From the NCBI GenBank assembly GCA_030272155.1, contig CP126193.1:6448001-6512000 (forward strand): a DNA stretch of 64,000 nt, given 5' to 3'. The stretch comes from Tetradesmus obliquus. Taxonomy: Eukaryota; Chlorophyta; Chlorophyceae; Sphaeropleales; Scenedesmaceae. Shown here in pieces: positions 54,873-64,000 of this stretch. The stretch's first letter is position 1. The number at the start of each line of letters is the position of its first letter. The position numbers were made by a program, and so were the translations under genes. The notes beneath the pieces were generated by a model. It was not told the origin of the DNA, did not search any database, and saw nothing but the letters and a program-made list of their open reading frames with translations.

Positions 54873-57452
54873 TTTCCGCCTTGTGTCCCGCAGCTACGCA
54901 GATGCAGTACTGGAGGCTGTGCAGCAGCTGGGGCTGCTGGTGTCTGGTCAGACACCCGACAAGCCAGGCATTGACTCCGATGACGGCTGGGGCATCTTTG
55001 CCTTCTTCTGCATGATCGTGACTGCGGTGTCAGGCTGGGCCTGGTTCACCCAGGACAGGGAGAAGAAGCGCTTCAAGGTGGGTTCAAGGGTTCAGGGGGA
55101 AGCTTGGGTGCTGCTTGGTTTGAGAGTAGGAGCAGCTGGCACACATGCGGTGTCCGGCTGGGCCTGATTAACCCAGGACAGGGGAAAGGCACGCTTCAAG
55201 GTGGGTGGCAGGGGGCTGCTTCATCGGAGTAGAAGCATTTGGCATATGCCTTCTTCTGCATGATCGTGGCTGCGGTGTCTGGCTGGGTCTGTTTCACCCA
55301 GGACAGAGAAAAGGTGCGCTTCAAGGTGGGTGAGGCATGAGTTATATTTGTATGAGCTGCATGCTTTCACCTAATCATTTAGTTTGCCGCATGGTGTCTG
55401 GCTGGGCCTGGTTCACCCAGGACAGGGAGCAGTTGCGCTTAAAGGTGGGTTCAAGGGGTTCAGTTGAGAGCGGGTTTAGTTGAGAGCTTGGGTGCTGCCT
55501 GGTTGGGAAGTGGAAGCACCTTGCATACATGTGTGCCTTGCGGTGTGGGTGCAGCTGCGTGCAATGCACGGGGTAAGGCGGGTGGTCTGAATAGCAGCAG
55601 TCTTGCACGCAGTTGTGCACTGTGGCCGGTGCTTGAGTGCAGCTGCGTATGTTGCAGCTGCTCTTTGAAACCCACCAATAGCTCGCTCACTCAGCATTGT
55701 GTTGACACTTGCCTTGCTGTACGTGACGTGTCATTTACAACTGCAGCGCTGCGCCAGCAAGCTCGATGCGATCAAGCGCGATCAGGCAGCAATCCGTTCC
55801 CGCCAGTACGCTGCCACCAGCTGCCCCATCTGCCTGGAAGACTTTGACCAGCCAGCACCAGCAGGCACTGCAGCAGCAGCAGCAGCAAGCGGCAGCAGCA
55901 GCGCAAACGATGCTGCTGCAGATGCCGCCGCACCCTCGGCACCGCTGCTGAGCAGTGGTGCTGGCGCCGGCAGCAGTAGCAGCGCAGCGGCAGCGGAGGC
56001 CGGCAGCAGCAGCAGCAGCAGCAGCAGCAGGCGCGTGGCCAAGTCGGCATCTGGCAAGGACCATGTTGTGAGGAAGCCGTTGGTGCTGCGCTGCGGGCAT
56101 GCCTTCTGCGACCCCTGTATCAGCGAGTGAGTACTGGGCTTTTGGCTTACGTTTTAAGTGTCCTTAATATGCGTTGTTGCGTTGCCGCATCTGGGGACCC
56201 TTTCTCCCCGCGTTGCAACCTGTCAGTGGCAGTTTGGGGTTGAGGGCAGTGCTCCCTTGGTGCAGTCTGTGGGTATTTGGCCACTTGCAAGTGTTGGCAT
56301 CCATGGAAAAGCATTACTGACCAGCCTGCTGTTGCTGTTTTGTTGTTCTTTTCCACCCCTGCAGGTGGCTGAAGAGCCACACCAACTGCCCCATCTGCCG
56401 TAAGGACCTAGAGGACCAGGAGCAGCAGACACCAGCAGACGCGCCGCCGGCGTCATGCGGCGCTGCAGGCAACGGCCTAAGGGCACAGCAGGACGTCATC
56501 CAGCAGCAGGTGCGTGGCTTGAATGTTGTCTGCTTGTTTGTTTGTACTGCATTGTGTGTTTGGTGCAGCAGGTGCGTGGCTTGGCTGACATGTACTGTGC
56601 CGTTGGTGTGTTGCGGGCTCGCAAATCATCATAGCTTGGGCCATGACTCATGGCAGCCGCCGTTATTAGCACACCCAGCTCACTTCACTGCCAGCAGATT
56701 CCGGCTAGATCCAGGACCAGAATCAGAAGGTGCAGCAAGGTGGCGTGATGCTTGCTTTCAAGCGTCCTTGACAGGCTGCAAGAGATCTGCTCAGATGCTA
56801 CGGCCTGACCACACACCTGCTGCTGCTACTGCTGCTGCTGCCGCTGCAGGTGTGGCTGCCTGAGCTGGGTTTCAGGCTGCGCCGGCTGCACACGCTGTAC
56901 CCGGAATACGTCACCAGGTGGGTGCACAGCGTGTCGAGTGCTGCGTTGATAGACGAGGGACGTACCTGCGTCTGCAGTGCTGCAAACCTTGTGTGTCTCC
57001 GGCTTCACAGGAAGAGATGCTGGCCACTTGCTTGTTAGAAGTCACTACATCGTCTACCAAGCCTTTGCTGTGCATGCTGCGCTCTGTTACATGTATCTGA
57101 TGCTTCCTTTCCCGCCTGCTGCTGCTGCCGCTGTTTGTTGCTCTTGCAGCCCCATGGTGTATGCTTGGGAGAAGACATTGCTGCACGCCGCAACCTGGAC
57201 ATGGGCGTGGTCAATCTCACATGTTCGCTGCTGCTGCTGCTGCTGCTGTTACGCAGCCCCATGGTGTATGCTTGGGAGGAGGACATCGCATCAGGCCGCA
57301 ATCTGGACATGGGCATCGTGCAGCGCTTTGAGGCGCGCAACCCGGCGCGGCAGCAGCAGCTGGAGGTGGCTGGGCGGAGCGGCGCCAGCAGCTCGGCTTA
57401 CTTTGGCGGCGGCAGCAGCCGTGGTGGCGGCGGCGCAGGCAGTAGCTGGTGA
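53008..57452 (+). CDS. TPM/MOLO1-domain, transmembrane, RING-finger fusion protein
   Basis: Eight exons close in phase to 508 aa: 53008-53304, 53917-54075, 54443-54540, 54894-55077, 55747-56126, 56365-56509, 56850-56917 and 57257-57452. An N-terminal signal peptide (AWMLLTFLVLVSSALA) leads into a TPM-like domain: ICDPENILGRESANMVDGLI, then DAWGVGNPECQNGLLLLMAI, then VYISSGRGVKSVVSDAQLST. One TM helix follows (GIFAFFCMIVTAVSGWAWF). After it comes a RING-HC finger, CPICLEDF ... CGHAFCDPC ... CPICR, all eight ligands present, with about 90 low-complexity residues in loop 1. The tail has PMVYAWEEDIASGRNLDMG and a Gly/Ser-rich end. Inferred topology: TPM domain in the lumen or outside, RING in the cytosol, acting as a membrane E3 ligase. 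The partner is unknown. Confidence 0.82.
55127..55447 (+). repeat. Three tandem echo copies of TPM-RING exon 4 3' end
   Basis: Copies end at about 55200, 55326 and 55447; the real exon ends at 55077 (period about 120-126 bp). Each repeats the TM segment (VSGWAWFTQDRE region), the exon end (cttcaag or cttaaag) and the gtgggt donor. One carries a stop in place of Trp (GWA then tga), another changes several residues. Only the first joins in phase to the acceptor upstream. Confidence 0.9.
57148..57230 (+). repeat. Echo copy of TPM-RING exon 8 5' end
   Basis: Starts after ttgcag with SPMVYAWE, as in the true exon at 57257, then has small indels that shift the frame (VYAWEKTLL). It is followed by a CTG run and the true acceptor ttacgcag. 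Confidence 0.85.
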
Positions 57453-58628
57453 TGTGTGGTGTGTGTTGGCACACAGCACAGGGCATGCTGCATATGTTGG
57501 CGCTGTTGTTGTAACTTGACTGGTGGTGTGAAGACAATTTTGGTGATGCTGGGATCGTGTCCGGGTGCAACAGCTGCCAGAGACACTGACTGGTGGTGTG
57601 AAGACGATGAACATGGTGATGCTGTGATGGAGTCCGTGCTGCAACAGCTGCCAGACCTGGAGCACACCAACAGGCACTGCAGACAGTTCATTGCAGCGTT
57701 GTTGACTGGTTCACAGCATGCGGCAGCCGACACAAACAGATGCGGCTGGGACAGCAGTGGGGTTTCTGCAGCAGCTGCTTGGCTGCGTTTGACAGTAGTT
57801 GTGATGGAGTGGCACGTGGTGTGCAAATGGATGGCATGCAGTGGTTTGTGGGACAGTGTAGGTGACGTTGATGGCATAAGCATTGGCGTGTTTAAAATGG
57901 CGGGAGTGCTAGTGACTTTGACCCTACCGTAACAAAAATGCATGCATAGTCTTAGCACCAGGCGTTGTCTGGTATTTTGAGACTTCTGGGTGGCACAGTG
58001 CTCTGAAAGAATTTGTAACAACAGTATGACAGTCTGATCAGTTGATTTGCATGCAAGTGCGCACGCAGCATGCTGTGGTGCACACCCAGGGTCTCCAGGC
58101 TTCTGGAGGTGATGCCCACTCAGTGACTGGCAGCCACGTTCGAGTTCAAGTTCCGCTGCTCTTTTGCTCTCGTTGCGTTTATGTTCCCTCTTAGCAGTAT
58201 CTGCATGTAACGATTCTGGTGTACACTATTCACCACGTGTATCATTCACATCTTTAGAGATTTGCTTGCACTGAGTGATGGTCAAGTTGCCTTCTAGTGA
58301 CTGTGCTACCATCAGCAGGCACCGCTGATCAGCTGGTCAGCCGAAGGTCCAAGGTTGTGTGTTCATGCAGTTACGATTATGGTAAGCTTGGTGTGCATGC
58401 AAACATCCTTGACAGTTGTTTCTGAAGGTCCGAGCCTGGCCCTGCGACGGCCTGCCGATTCCGAGACCAAAGCGTCGGCGCCAGGTTCCAATGCCCGGGC
58501 ATTGGGCGGGCCCGCCCAAACGCCCGAGCCATATAGCCACTGGAGTTCAACCAGTAGCAGTGGCATTGCACAGTCTTGCGCTTCATTATACCTTGCTTAG
58601 GCACTGATCACTGCTGATCACAAACACG
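57453..58628. other. Intergenic, no gene recognised
   Basis: A short direct repeat (gactggtggtgtgaagac) occurs at about 57519 and 57588. The last ~200 bp resemble 61750-61930 and so are the copied promoter of the secreted-protein pair. Confidence 0.45.
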
Positions 58629-59254
58629 ATGTCCTGCAAAGCTGCTCTGCTGTGCCTGTTGGCACTTCTGGCCATTGCAGCGAGCCAAACGAACGCCGAG
58701 AGCATTGAAACTACCTCTATCACAGCTTCAGGTGGGCAGCTGGAGCAATTCGCCGTTTGTTCCGAGATCCAGAGCAGCAATTGCAAGCTTCCGCAGCGGT
58801 TACCGTCCTGCTTCAAATCACCTCCCTGACTCCCTCGACACGCAACAATTCCGCTGGCACTGAATCTGAAGATGTTGTGCGCGTTTGCAGGCGTCCCACG
58901 CCGCCTGCTGGGATACTCCAAGACTGTCACCGTCGAGTGGGTAAGCGGCACCCACTGCTGCCCGTTAGCAGACAGCGTGCAGGCTGTCAAGCATGTCTGG
59001 GATGTTAACGTAGAAAATGCACACATGCCATGCAGCAGGCCTGGTGTAAAAGCGCACTGTTGCCAAGCGTTGCGCCTGCCACATGAAGCATCATGATCCA
59101 ATGTTTGGTTTGCCCTCTGATTAGCGCGCACATCAATATCAGCAGCTTCAGAAGCATCAGTTAAATCACTGCAGACAGATCACAAGCACGCTGAAGCCCC
59201 AATACCTGCACAGCAACACACCTCTCATGCCTTTGCCGCCGCCGCCGCCACTGC

Positions 59255-59328
<74 letters not shown>

Positions 59329-59523
59329 CACGCTCAGAGCCACGGCTCCAAGGCGGCGCCAGCGCCCGCCCCAGCCCCAGCACCTGCCCCCGCTAAGAAG
59401 GAGGAGAAGGCAGAGGTGGTCTATGTTGAGGTGCCGCACTACTGCAAGTTTTGGGCCAAGTGGGGCCACATCCACCCCCACTGCGCACACTACTACTACA
59501 AGTCAGCTGGCCGCAGGCTGTGA
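58629..59523 (+). CDS. Small secreted protein with Pro/Ala/Lys hinge and conserved Cys/His C-terminus (copy 1)
   Basis: Three exons (58629-58731, 58891-58940, 59338-59523) give 112 aa. A clear signal peptide (CKAALLCLLALLAIAASQTN) is followed by VPRRLLGYSKTVTVEW, then a hinge of Ala-Pro repeats and Lys/Glu, then a compact end VEVPHYCKFWAKWGHIHPHC and a final AGRRL. The acceptor (cacacgctcag) after a 24-unit CTG run was chosen because the paralogue has no Leu run and because phase closes. No known family was recognised. Two Cys and several His and aromatic residues suggest a small metal-binding or disulfide module. Probable extracellular or wall protein. Confidence 0.72.
59252..59326 (+). repeat. 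Longest CTG triplet run (about 24-25 units, one TTG interruption)
   Basis: It lies at the 3' end of intron 2 of the secreted-protein gene, ending 11 bp before the acceptor. Read as coding it would give poly-Leu, but the paralogue argues for intron. Confidence 0.9.
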
Positions 59524-59928
59524 ATCTAGTGCGGCTGGCAGGTGTTGCTGTTGGCATGACAGTTTGCTGCGTGTGTGTAGCACTACTGTCGACCTCATCC
59601 ACTTGTTGCAGAGTGTGGTGTAGTCTCCGAGGTTCGGTACATACACCACCAATACATGGGTCACTTTAGGGCGGCTGGGCGCAGGCTGTGAGCTGCATGT
59701 CTGTGAGTGTCAAGTCAAATTGCACCAAGATTCACATGCATGGCTGGTGTTACTGAATGCAAACGTACAGCTGCTGCACGGGCTACACATTTGACAGTTG
59801 GCAAGTGCAGCAGGTGAATGGGCAGGCGTGGTCCGGTGCTGTAATACAATGCTGCACTAGGTGGCTGCCAGATACATAGCGTGTGCGATTTTGCTGACAG
59901 AGTGTATTGCATCTTGCGTGTTTTCTAG

Positions 59929-60248
59929 TTGTGCGCCACATCTCACACACACAGTCTATCACAACTGGTTGTGCGCCACATGTCACACACACAGTCTATC
60001 ACAACTGGTTGTGCGCCACATGTCACACACACAGTCTATTACAACTGGTTGTGCGCCACATGTCACACACACAGTCTATCACAACTGGTTGTGCGCCACA
60101 TGTCACACACACAGTCTATCACAACTGGTTGTGCGCCACATGTCACACACACAGTCTATCACAACTGGTTGTGCGCCACATGTCACACACACAGTCTATT
60201 ACAACTGGTTGTGCGCCACATGTCACACACACAGTCTATCACAACTGG
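59929..60248 (+). repeat. 40-bp satellite, exactly 8 tandem copies
   Basis: The unit begins ttgtgcgccaca and ends tcacaactgg. Copies differ at only a few positions (catctc in copy 1; tatt in copies 3 and 7). Because 40 is not a multiple of 3 and the unit has no stops, all plus frames stay open, giving artefactual ORFs. Confidence 0.97.
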
Positions 60249-61934
60249 GCAGCAGCAGTTGGACTTGCATGCACCTGGCAGTGCGTTTGTACACTTTGCT
60301 TTCGCAGCACTGCCAGCACAATCGGCAAGTTTCATGGTGTATGCCACTGGCAGGCGTGCCCTTGCACAAGGCTGTGCTAGTACAGTGCACAAGGCTGTTC
60401 TACTAGCGGGGGCGGTATAGTCATTGCAACTGTACGCAGGTGGTTGTTTTGGAGGTAGGACAGGTATGGCTCATGCCGTGTTGCAGCATCTCGCATTCTG
60501 CATCATAAAAGGGGGCGTCCATCACACCATGTAGTGCATCACGCACTCAAGAGCGCGATGATCATCTGTCGGTGCTGAAGCTGATCTTGTGGTATGCTGA
60601 CGCGTTATGGGCTGCATGCTGGGCTGGCAAAACCTGTGTGCCATGCCACAGTCTCATGCACCACTGCTGCAGCTGGTGCAGTACTGCACTAGTACCAGTG
60701 TGAGATGCCACTGACTGTGCAGGGAATGCTGCAAGCTACATGCCACTTGCACCATTGTAGGAGGCAGATCACTCAGTGCCCTTGGCATCTCCGCTTTTTC
60801 CATGCATACTGTTGCCATGGCCAAGATTGGGTTGGAGGCAGCTGCTGCAGCACACAGTACGTTGACTCCTGTACATCCTATTCATTGCTGCACGCTCCAT
60901 GGCATTGCATCCAGTCAATGGCCTGAGGCGGCCCTTTGTACAAGCGGTTGACGCTCAAATTTGGCTTACACGTGTATGCAAACGAGACGAGCAGCAGTAC
61001 ACAAGTTGCAGTTGGCGGCGGTCACACGCTACAAATGATGACAAATGCAAGTCACAGCAATCCCACACAAACCCTGAGTTCAACAGCAGTGTTGTGTCAA
61101 TGGCGCATTACATGCGCTACGATAAGCAGGGTGATTCACCTGCTGCTTGGCTGCTTTGTCTCTGATGGGATGCATGTAGTTGCGCTGCAGCAACTATCAT
61201 GCCAGTTGGTTGGTAGTTGTTGGTGTGACGGTGTTGGCTTGTGCTCCTCAAAGTTGTGTAGGTACAGTTGGTCCTTTGTTCATTGCATGCGCACATGGCA
61301 AGTTTTGATGTGCTGTGGTGTGCATCCAGCGATTTTAGGCCTGCAGTTCCACATATGAAAATCTTAGACGATTCTACCAGTGGCTGGTAGCAGCCTGGGC
61401 GTAACCAGTTACTGCTGTGTCTTGACTTACACTCAGTGCAGCAGGCTGCTGCAGTGGTGATGTGTTGAACGGCCACGGGCAGAAGCAAGGTATATAGATC
61501 GTTACTGCAACGTAATATACACGGATCTCAGTGCAAGCGAATGATAATTGAGTGTGTGGTGCATACTAGTGACTGTGCTGCATCTGTGCAGCAGCGGGAA
61601 CGACGTTGTGTCGACAGTTTCGACAGAGTCCAAGGTTATACGTTTAAATTGCAACGAACTGCATGATGGCTAATCAAAGCCGACTGGCTGGCGGATTTTC
61701 AAGACTAATAAGTGACTGTGGGCATGCCACACGAACAGCAAAGGTCACAAGGCTCCTACTCAATGCCACTGCCATGCCGAGACCCAAGCGTCGGTGCCAG
61801 GTTCATTTCAGCGCCTACAGCTCGAGCCATATGAGCTGCAGACCACCAAGTCGAATGCAATCGGTCGGTAGCAGTCACCGATACAACCTTTTGATTCATC
61901 CTATCCTGCTCAGGCACTGATGAGCACAAAGACG
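60249..61934. other. Intergenic spacer between the tandem secreted-protein genes
   Basis: Contains sequence shared with 63300-63880 (for example gtatggctcatgcc, gttgcagcatc, aataaaaggg), i.e. the 3' half of the segmental duplication. No gene recognised. Confidence 0.45.
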
Positions 61935-62853
61935 ATGTCCTGCAAGGCTGCTCTGCTGTGCCTGCTGGCACTTCTGGCCATCGCTGCCAGCCAGACCAAT
62001 GCCGAAAGCATTGAAATGACCTCTGTCACACCTTCCGGTAGGTGGATAGAGCAACTCGGCTGTAGCTGGCGATGGATGGAGCAGTAGCCTTCCACAGCGG
62101 TTACAGTCCAGCTCGAGGCCGAATGAGAAAGCACATGCACCTTACATGCTGTTACATTTGAATTTAGCCTATTAGTGTTCTTTATGCATTCCCAGGCGTC
62201 CCACGTCGCCTGCTAGGCTACGCCAAGACTGTCACCAAGACTGTCATATTTGAATTGGTGAGCAGCAGTGCTAAGCAGAGGCTGCCGCAGCTCTGTTGCC
62301 CCGTTGACACATTGGTAATGCAGCAGCCAGCAGGTTGTCAACTCTACTTGCAAGATTACCTTGTGAAACCATATGCTCGCTGGCCATGCAGCATCCCTGC
62401 AGTGAGTGTACGCACATGTGCAGCTGCTGCCAAAGTTTGCACCTGCCATTCCTGAAAGGCAGAGAATGAAGCATCACGATCATCTGTTCGAACAATCTTC
62501 AGTTCAGTGCATGTCGATTGCAATCAACACAACAGCCTTACATATACGTGTCAAACCTCCAGATCAGCCCTATAACACACCTCACAAGCCAACCCCGGGG
62601 CCCCGCTGCTGAGGCTGCTGCTGCTGCTGTCATCACATTTGCTCAGGTGACCAAGGCTGCGCCAGCCCCCGCTAAGAAAGAGGAGGAGAAGCCCAAACCT
62701 GTACCTGCACCTGCCCCTGCACCAGCCAAGAAGAAGACAGAAATTGTCATTGTGGAGGTGCCTCACTACTGCAAGATGTGGGCCAAGTTTGGCCACATCC
62801 ACCCTGACTGCGCGCCCTACTTTGCCAAGGCAGCAGCCGGCCGCAGGCTGTGA
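61935..62853 (+). CDS. Small secreted protein with Pro/Ala/Lys hinge and conserved Cys/His C-terminus (copy 2)
   Basis: Three exons (61935-62037, 62196-62257, 62647-62853) give 123 aa. The signal peptide is nearly identical to copy 1 and exon 1 has the same length (103 nt). Then come VPRRLLGYAKTVTKTVIFEL (with a 12-nt internal duplication relative to copy 1), a longer Pro/Ala/Lys/Glu hinge, and VEVPHYCKMWAKFGHIHPDC ending AGRRL. The hinge differs much more than either end, so the two ends are under constraint. Intron positions and phases match copy 1. Function unknown. Confidence 0.75.
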
Positions 62854-64000
62854 GCTGCATGTCTGCAAGCACCAGTTCAGGTTTCAAATGCGCACGGTTT
62901 ATGTGTATATGTGTCATCGTCACAATGTGCACCTGCAGGTGCTGTACGTTCGGAAAAGTTTGATACCTGACGTGTGCATCTGGTAACTGGGCAAGCGTGG
63001 TTTGGTGTTGTATCGTGCTGCTGCACTTGGTGGCGTCCTAGACAACATCGCTGTACGTTTCTTGACAGAGAGATTGCATCTGTGTGGTGTGTGCTCCGCT
63101 CTTCTCTCACAACATGGCAGCAGCAGCTCCAACTGCATTGGTTGCAGTTGCAGTGCGTTATTTGTGCAGTGTTGACATGTGGCAAATTGGGCTTGTTTGA
63201 TGACCTCTGTGTTTGATGCTTCCTGTCAGGAGGGAGCCTTGCTTAAGGCTGGTCCAGCAGGAGGCTGTCTTGTACATTGCAGCTGTGTGCTGTTGTTTCT
63301 GTCTCAAAAATGCAACATGTATGGCTCATGCCATGTTGCAGCATCCACATGCTGAAGAATAAAAGGGTACACTTGTTGCACAACACGGCTTTGATTTATG
63401 TGCTGAAACTGATCTTGTCGATTAACAGCAACGTTTCTTGGCTGGATTTTTGGCTGGCAAAGCTTGTGTGCCACGCTGCCCAACTTGATGCACCACTGCT
63501 GCTACTGCAATGTATGTTACCTGCAATTCTTGATACAGCTGCAGCTAATGCGGCGTGTGATGCGATGGCTTGCGTGGGCAGAGTGGCAGTCTGCATGCCA
63601 CCTGGATTACTGTACATGGTTAACCGATGATGGCATCATGACGATACCACAGGGACCTCCTGTGCCTGCATGCAAAATAGTTCCCATTGCCGTCATACAT
63701 TGTGGCCAGGGAACAGTAGGTTGACCTGTATCTACTGTGCATAAGCTCCACGGCATTACAAGCCCAATGCATGGGGCCCTATGGCATGAGGTGGCAATCT
63801 TTGAAAGTAGTTGATGATCATTCTGGCTCACTTGCGCGTGAGACCAGCAGCAGTAGACAAGTTGCGGCAGGAGGCAGGCATGCCTGCTGTGTGCACAGCA
63901 TAGGCATGCTTGGATTCACTGTCTTATACATTCTGCTGATGCCAGCGAGTGCGGTTCTTGCTGAGATTTGCCAGCAGCTGGACATCCATTAGTCATGTTG
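62854..64000. other. 3' flank of the second secreted-protein gene, part of the segmental duplication
   Basis: Shares blocks in the same order with 59700-61050. No gene recognised to the right edge. Confidence 0.4.

Noticed and set aside
59227..59337. Poly-Leu N-terminus of a 98-aa frame as an alternative start of the secreted protein
   Set aside because: The paralogue at 61935 shows a normal signal-peptide exon and an intron at this place, and phase closes without the Leu run.
59929..60248. CRISPR-like array
   Set aside because: Units are directly adjacent with no unique spacers, in a eukaryotic setting.
59861..60420. Three overlapping 157-181 aa open frames with repeated CHTHSLSQLV-type peptides
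   Set aside because: They are translations of the 40-bp satellite in three frames. The unit lacks stops, so openness carries no coding information.
1..64000. tRNA, rRNA or bacterial operon features
   Set aside because: No T-loop-like GTTCGAATC signature with paired arms, no rRNA-like conserved stretch and no Shine-Dalgarno-linked gene rows were found by eye.

Overview
The window is nuclear DNA from a photosynthetic eukaryote, most likely a green alga (Chlorophyta). Genes are intron-rich with consistent GT-AG introns, a plant-type SBP-box transcription factor is present, and a class II (GlpX-type) fructose bisphosphatase with a transit-peptide-like first exon points to a plastid. CAG/CTG triplet runs fill both introns and exons, where they encode poly-Gln, poly-Ala and poly-Ser. 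Placement in Sphaeropleales or another core chlorophyte order is a guess from overall style. No bacterial features, tRNA, rRNA, CRISPR array or intact transposon was seen.

Layout, left to right: an RRP12-like ribosome-biogenesis HEAT protein (minus, running off the left edge); a divergently placed chloroplast-type class II FBPase (plus); a cluster of LRR genes and LRR wreckage at 10.8-18.9 kb, with a further member at 32.4-34.5 kb; a secreted subtilisin-like protease with EGF-like and sushi-like domains (minus); a CPA2/CHX-type cation:proton antiporter (plus); a large RING-CH membrane E3 ligase (minus) sharing an 84-bp divergent promoter with an unidentified plus-strand gene; an SBP-box transcription factor (minus); an ADP/ATP-carrier-like mitochondrial carrier (minus); a TPM-domain/transmembrane/RING fusion protein (plus); and a tandem pair of small secreted proteins (plus).

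The strongest unexplained pattern is that almost every multi-intron gene carries 'exon echoes': tandem, partial, decayed copies of one exon edge with its splice site and neighbouring intron, placed next to the real exon with a period of roughly 90-160 bp. Five exons of the FBPase gene, one RRP12 exon (four extra copies), two or more protease exons, three antiporter exons, and exons of the RING-CH, SBP, carrier and TPM-RING genes show it. Echo units often begin or end in CAG or CTG runs. The introns tend to carry CAG runs just after the donor and CTG runs just before the acceptor, which suggests that triplet-repeat hairpins seed these duplications.

Exon boundaries were derived by hand from splice signals, reading-frame phase and protein similarity. 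Several CDS reconstructions close perfectly in phase (FBPase 422 aa, antiporter 495 aa, SBP protein 1059 aa, TPM-RING protein 508 aa, secreted pair 112 and 123 aa). No alignment or database search was run. Functions are assigned from remembered family motifs.
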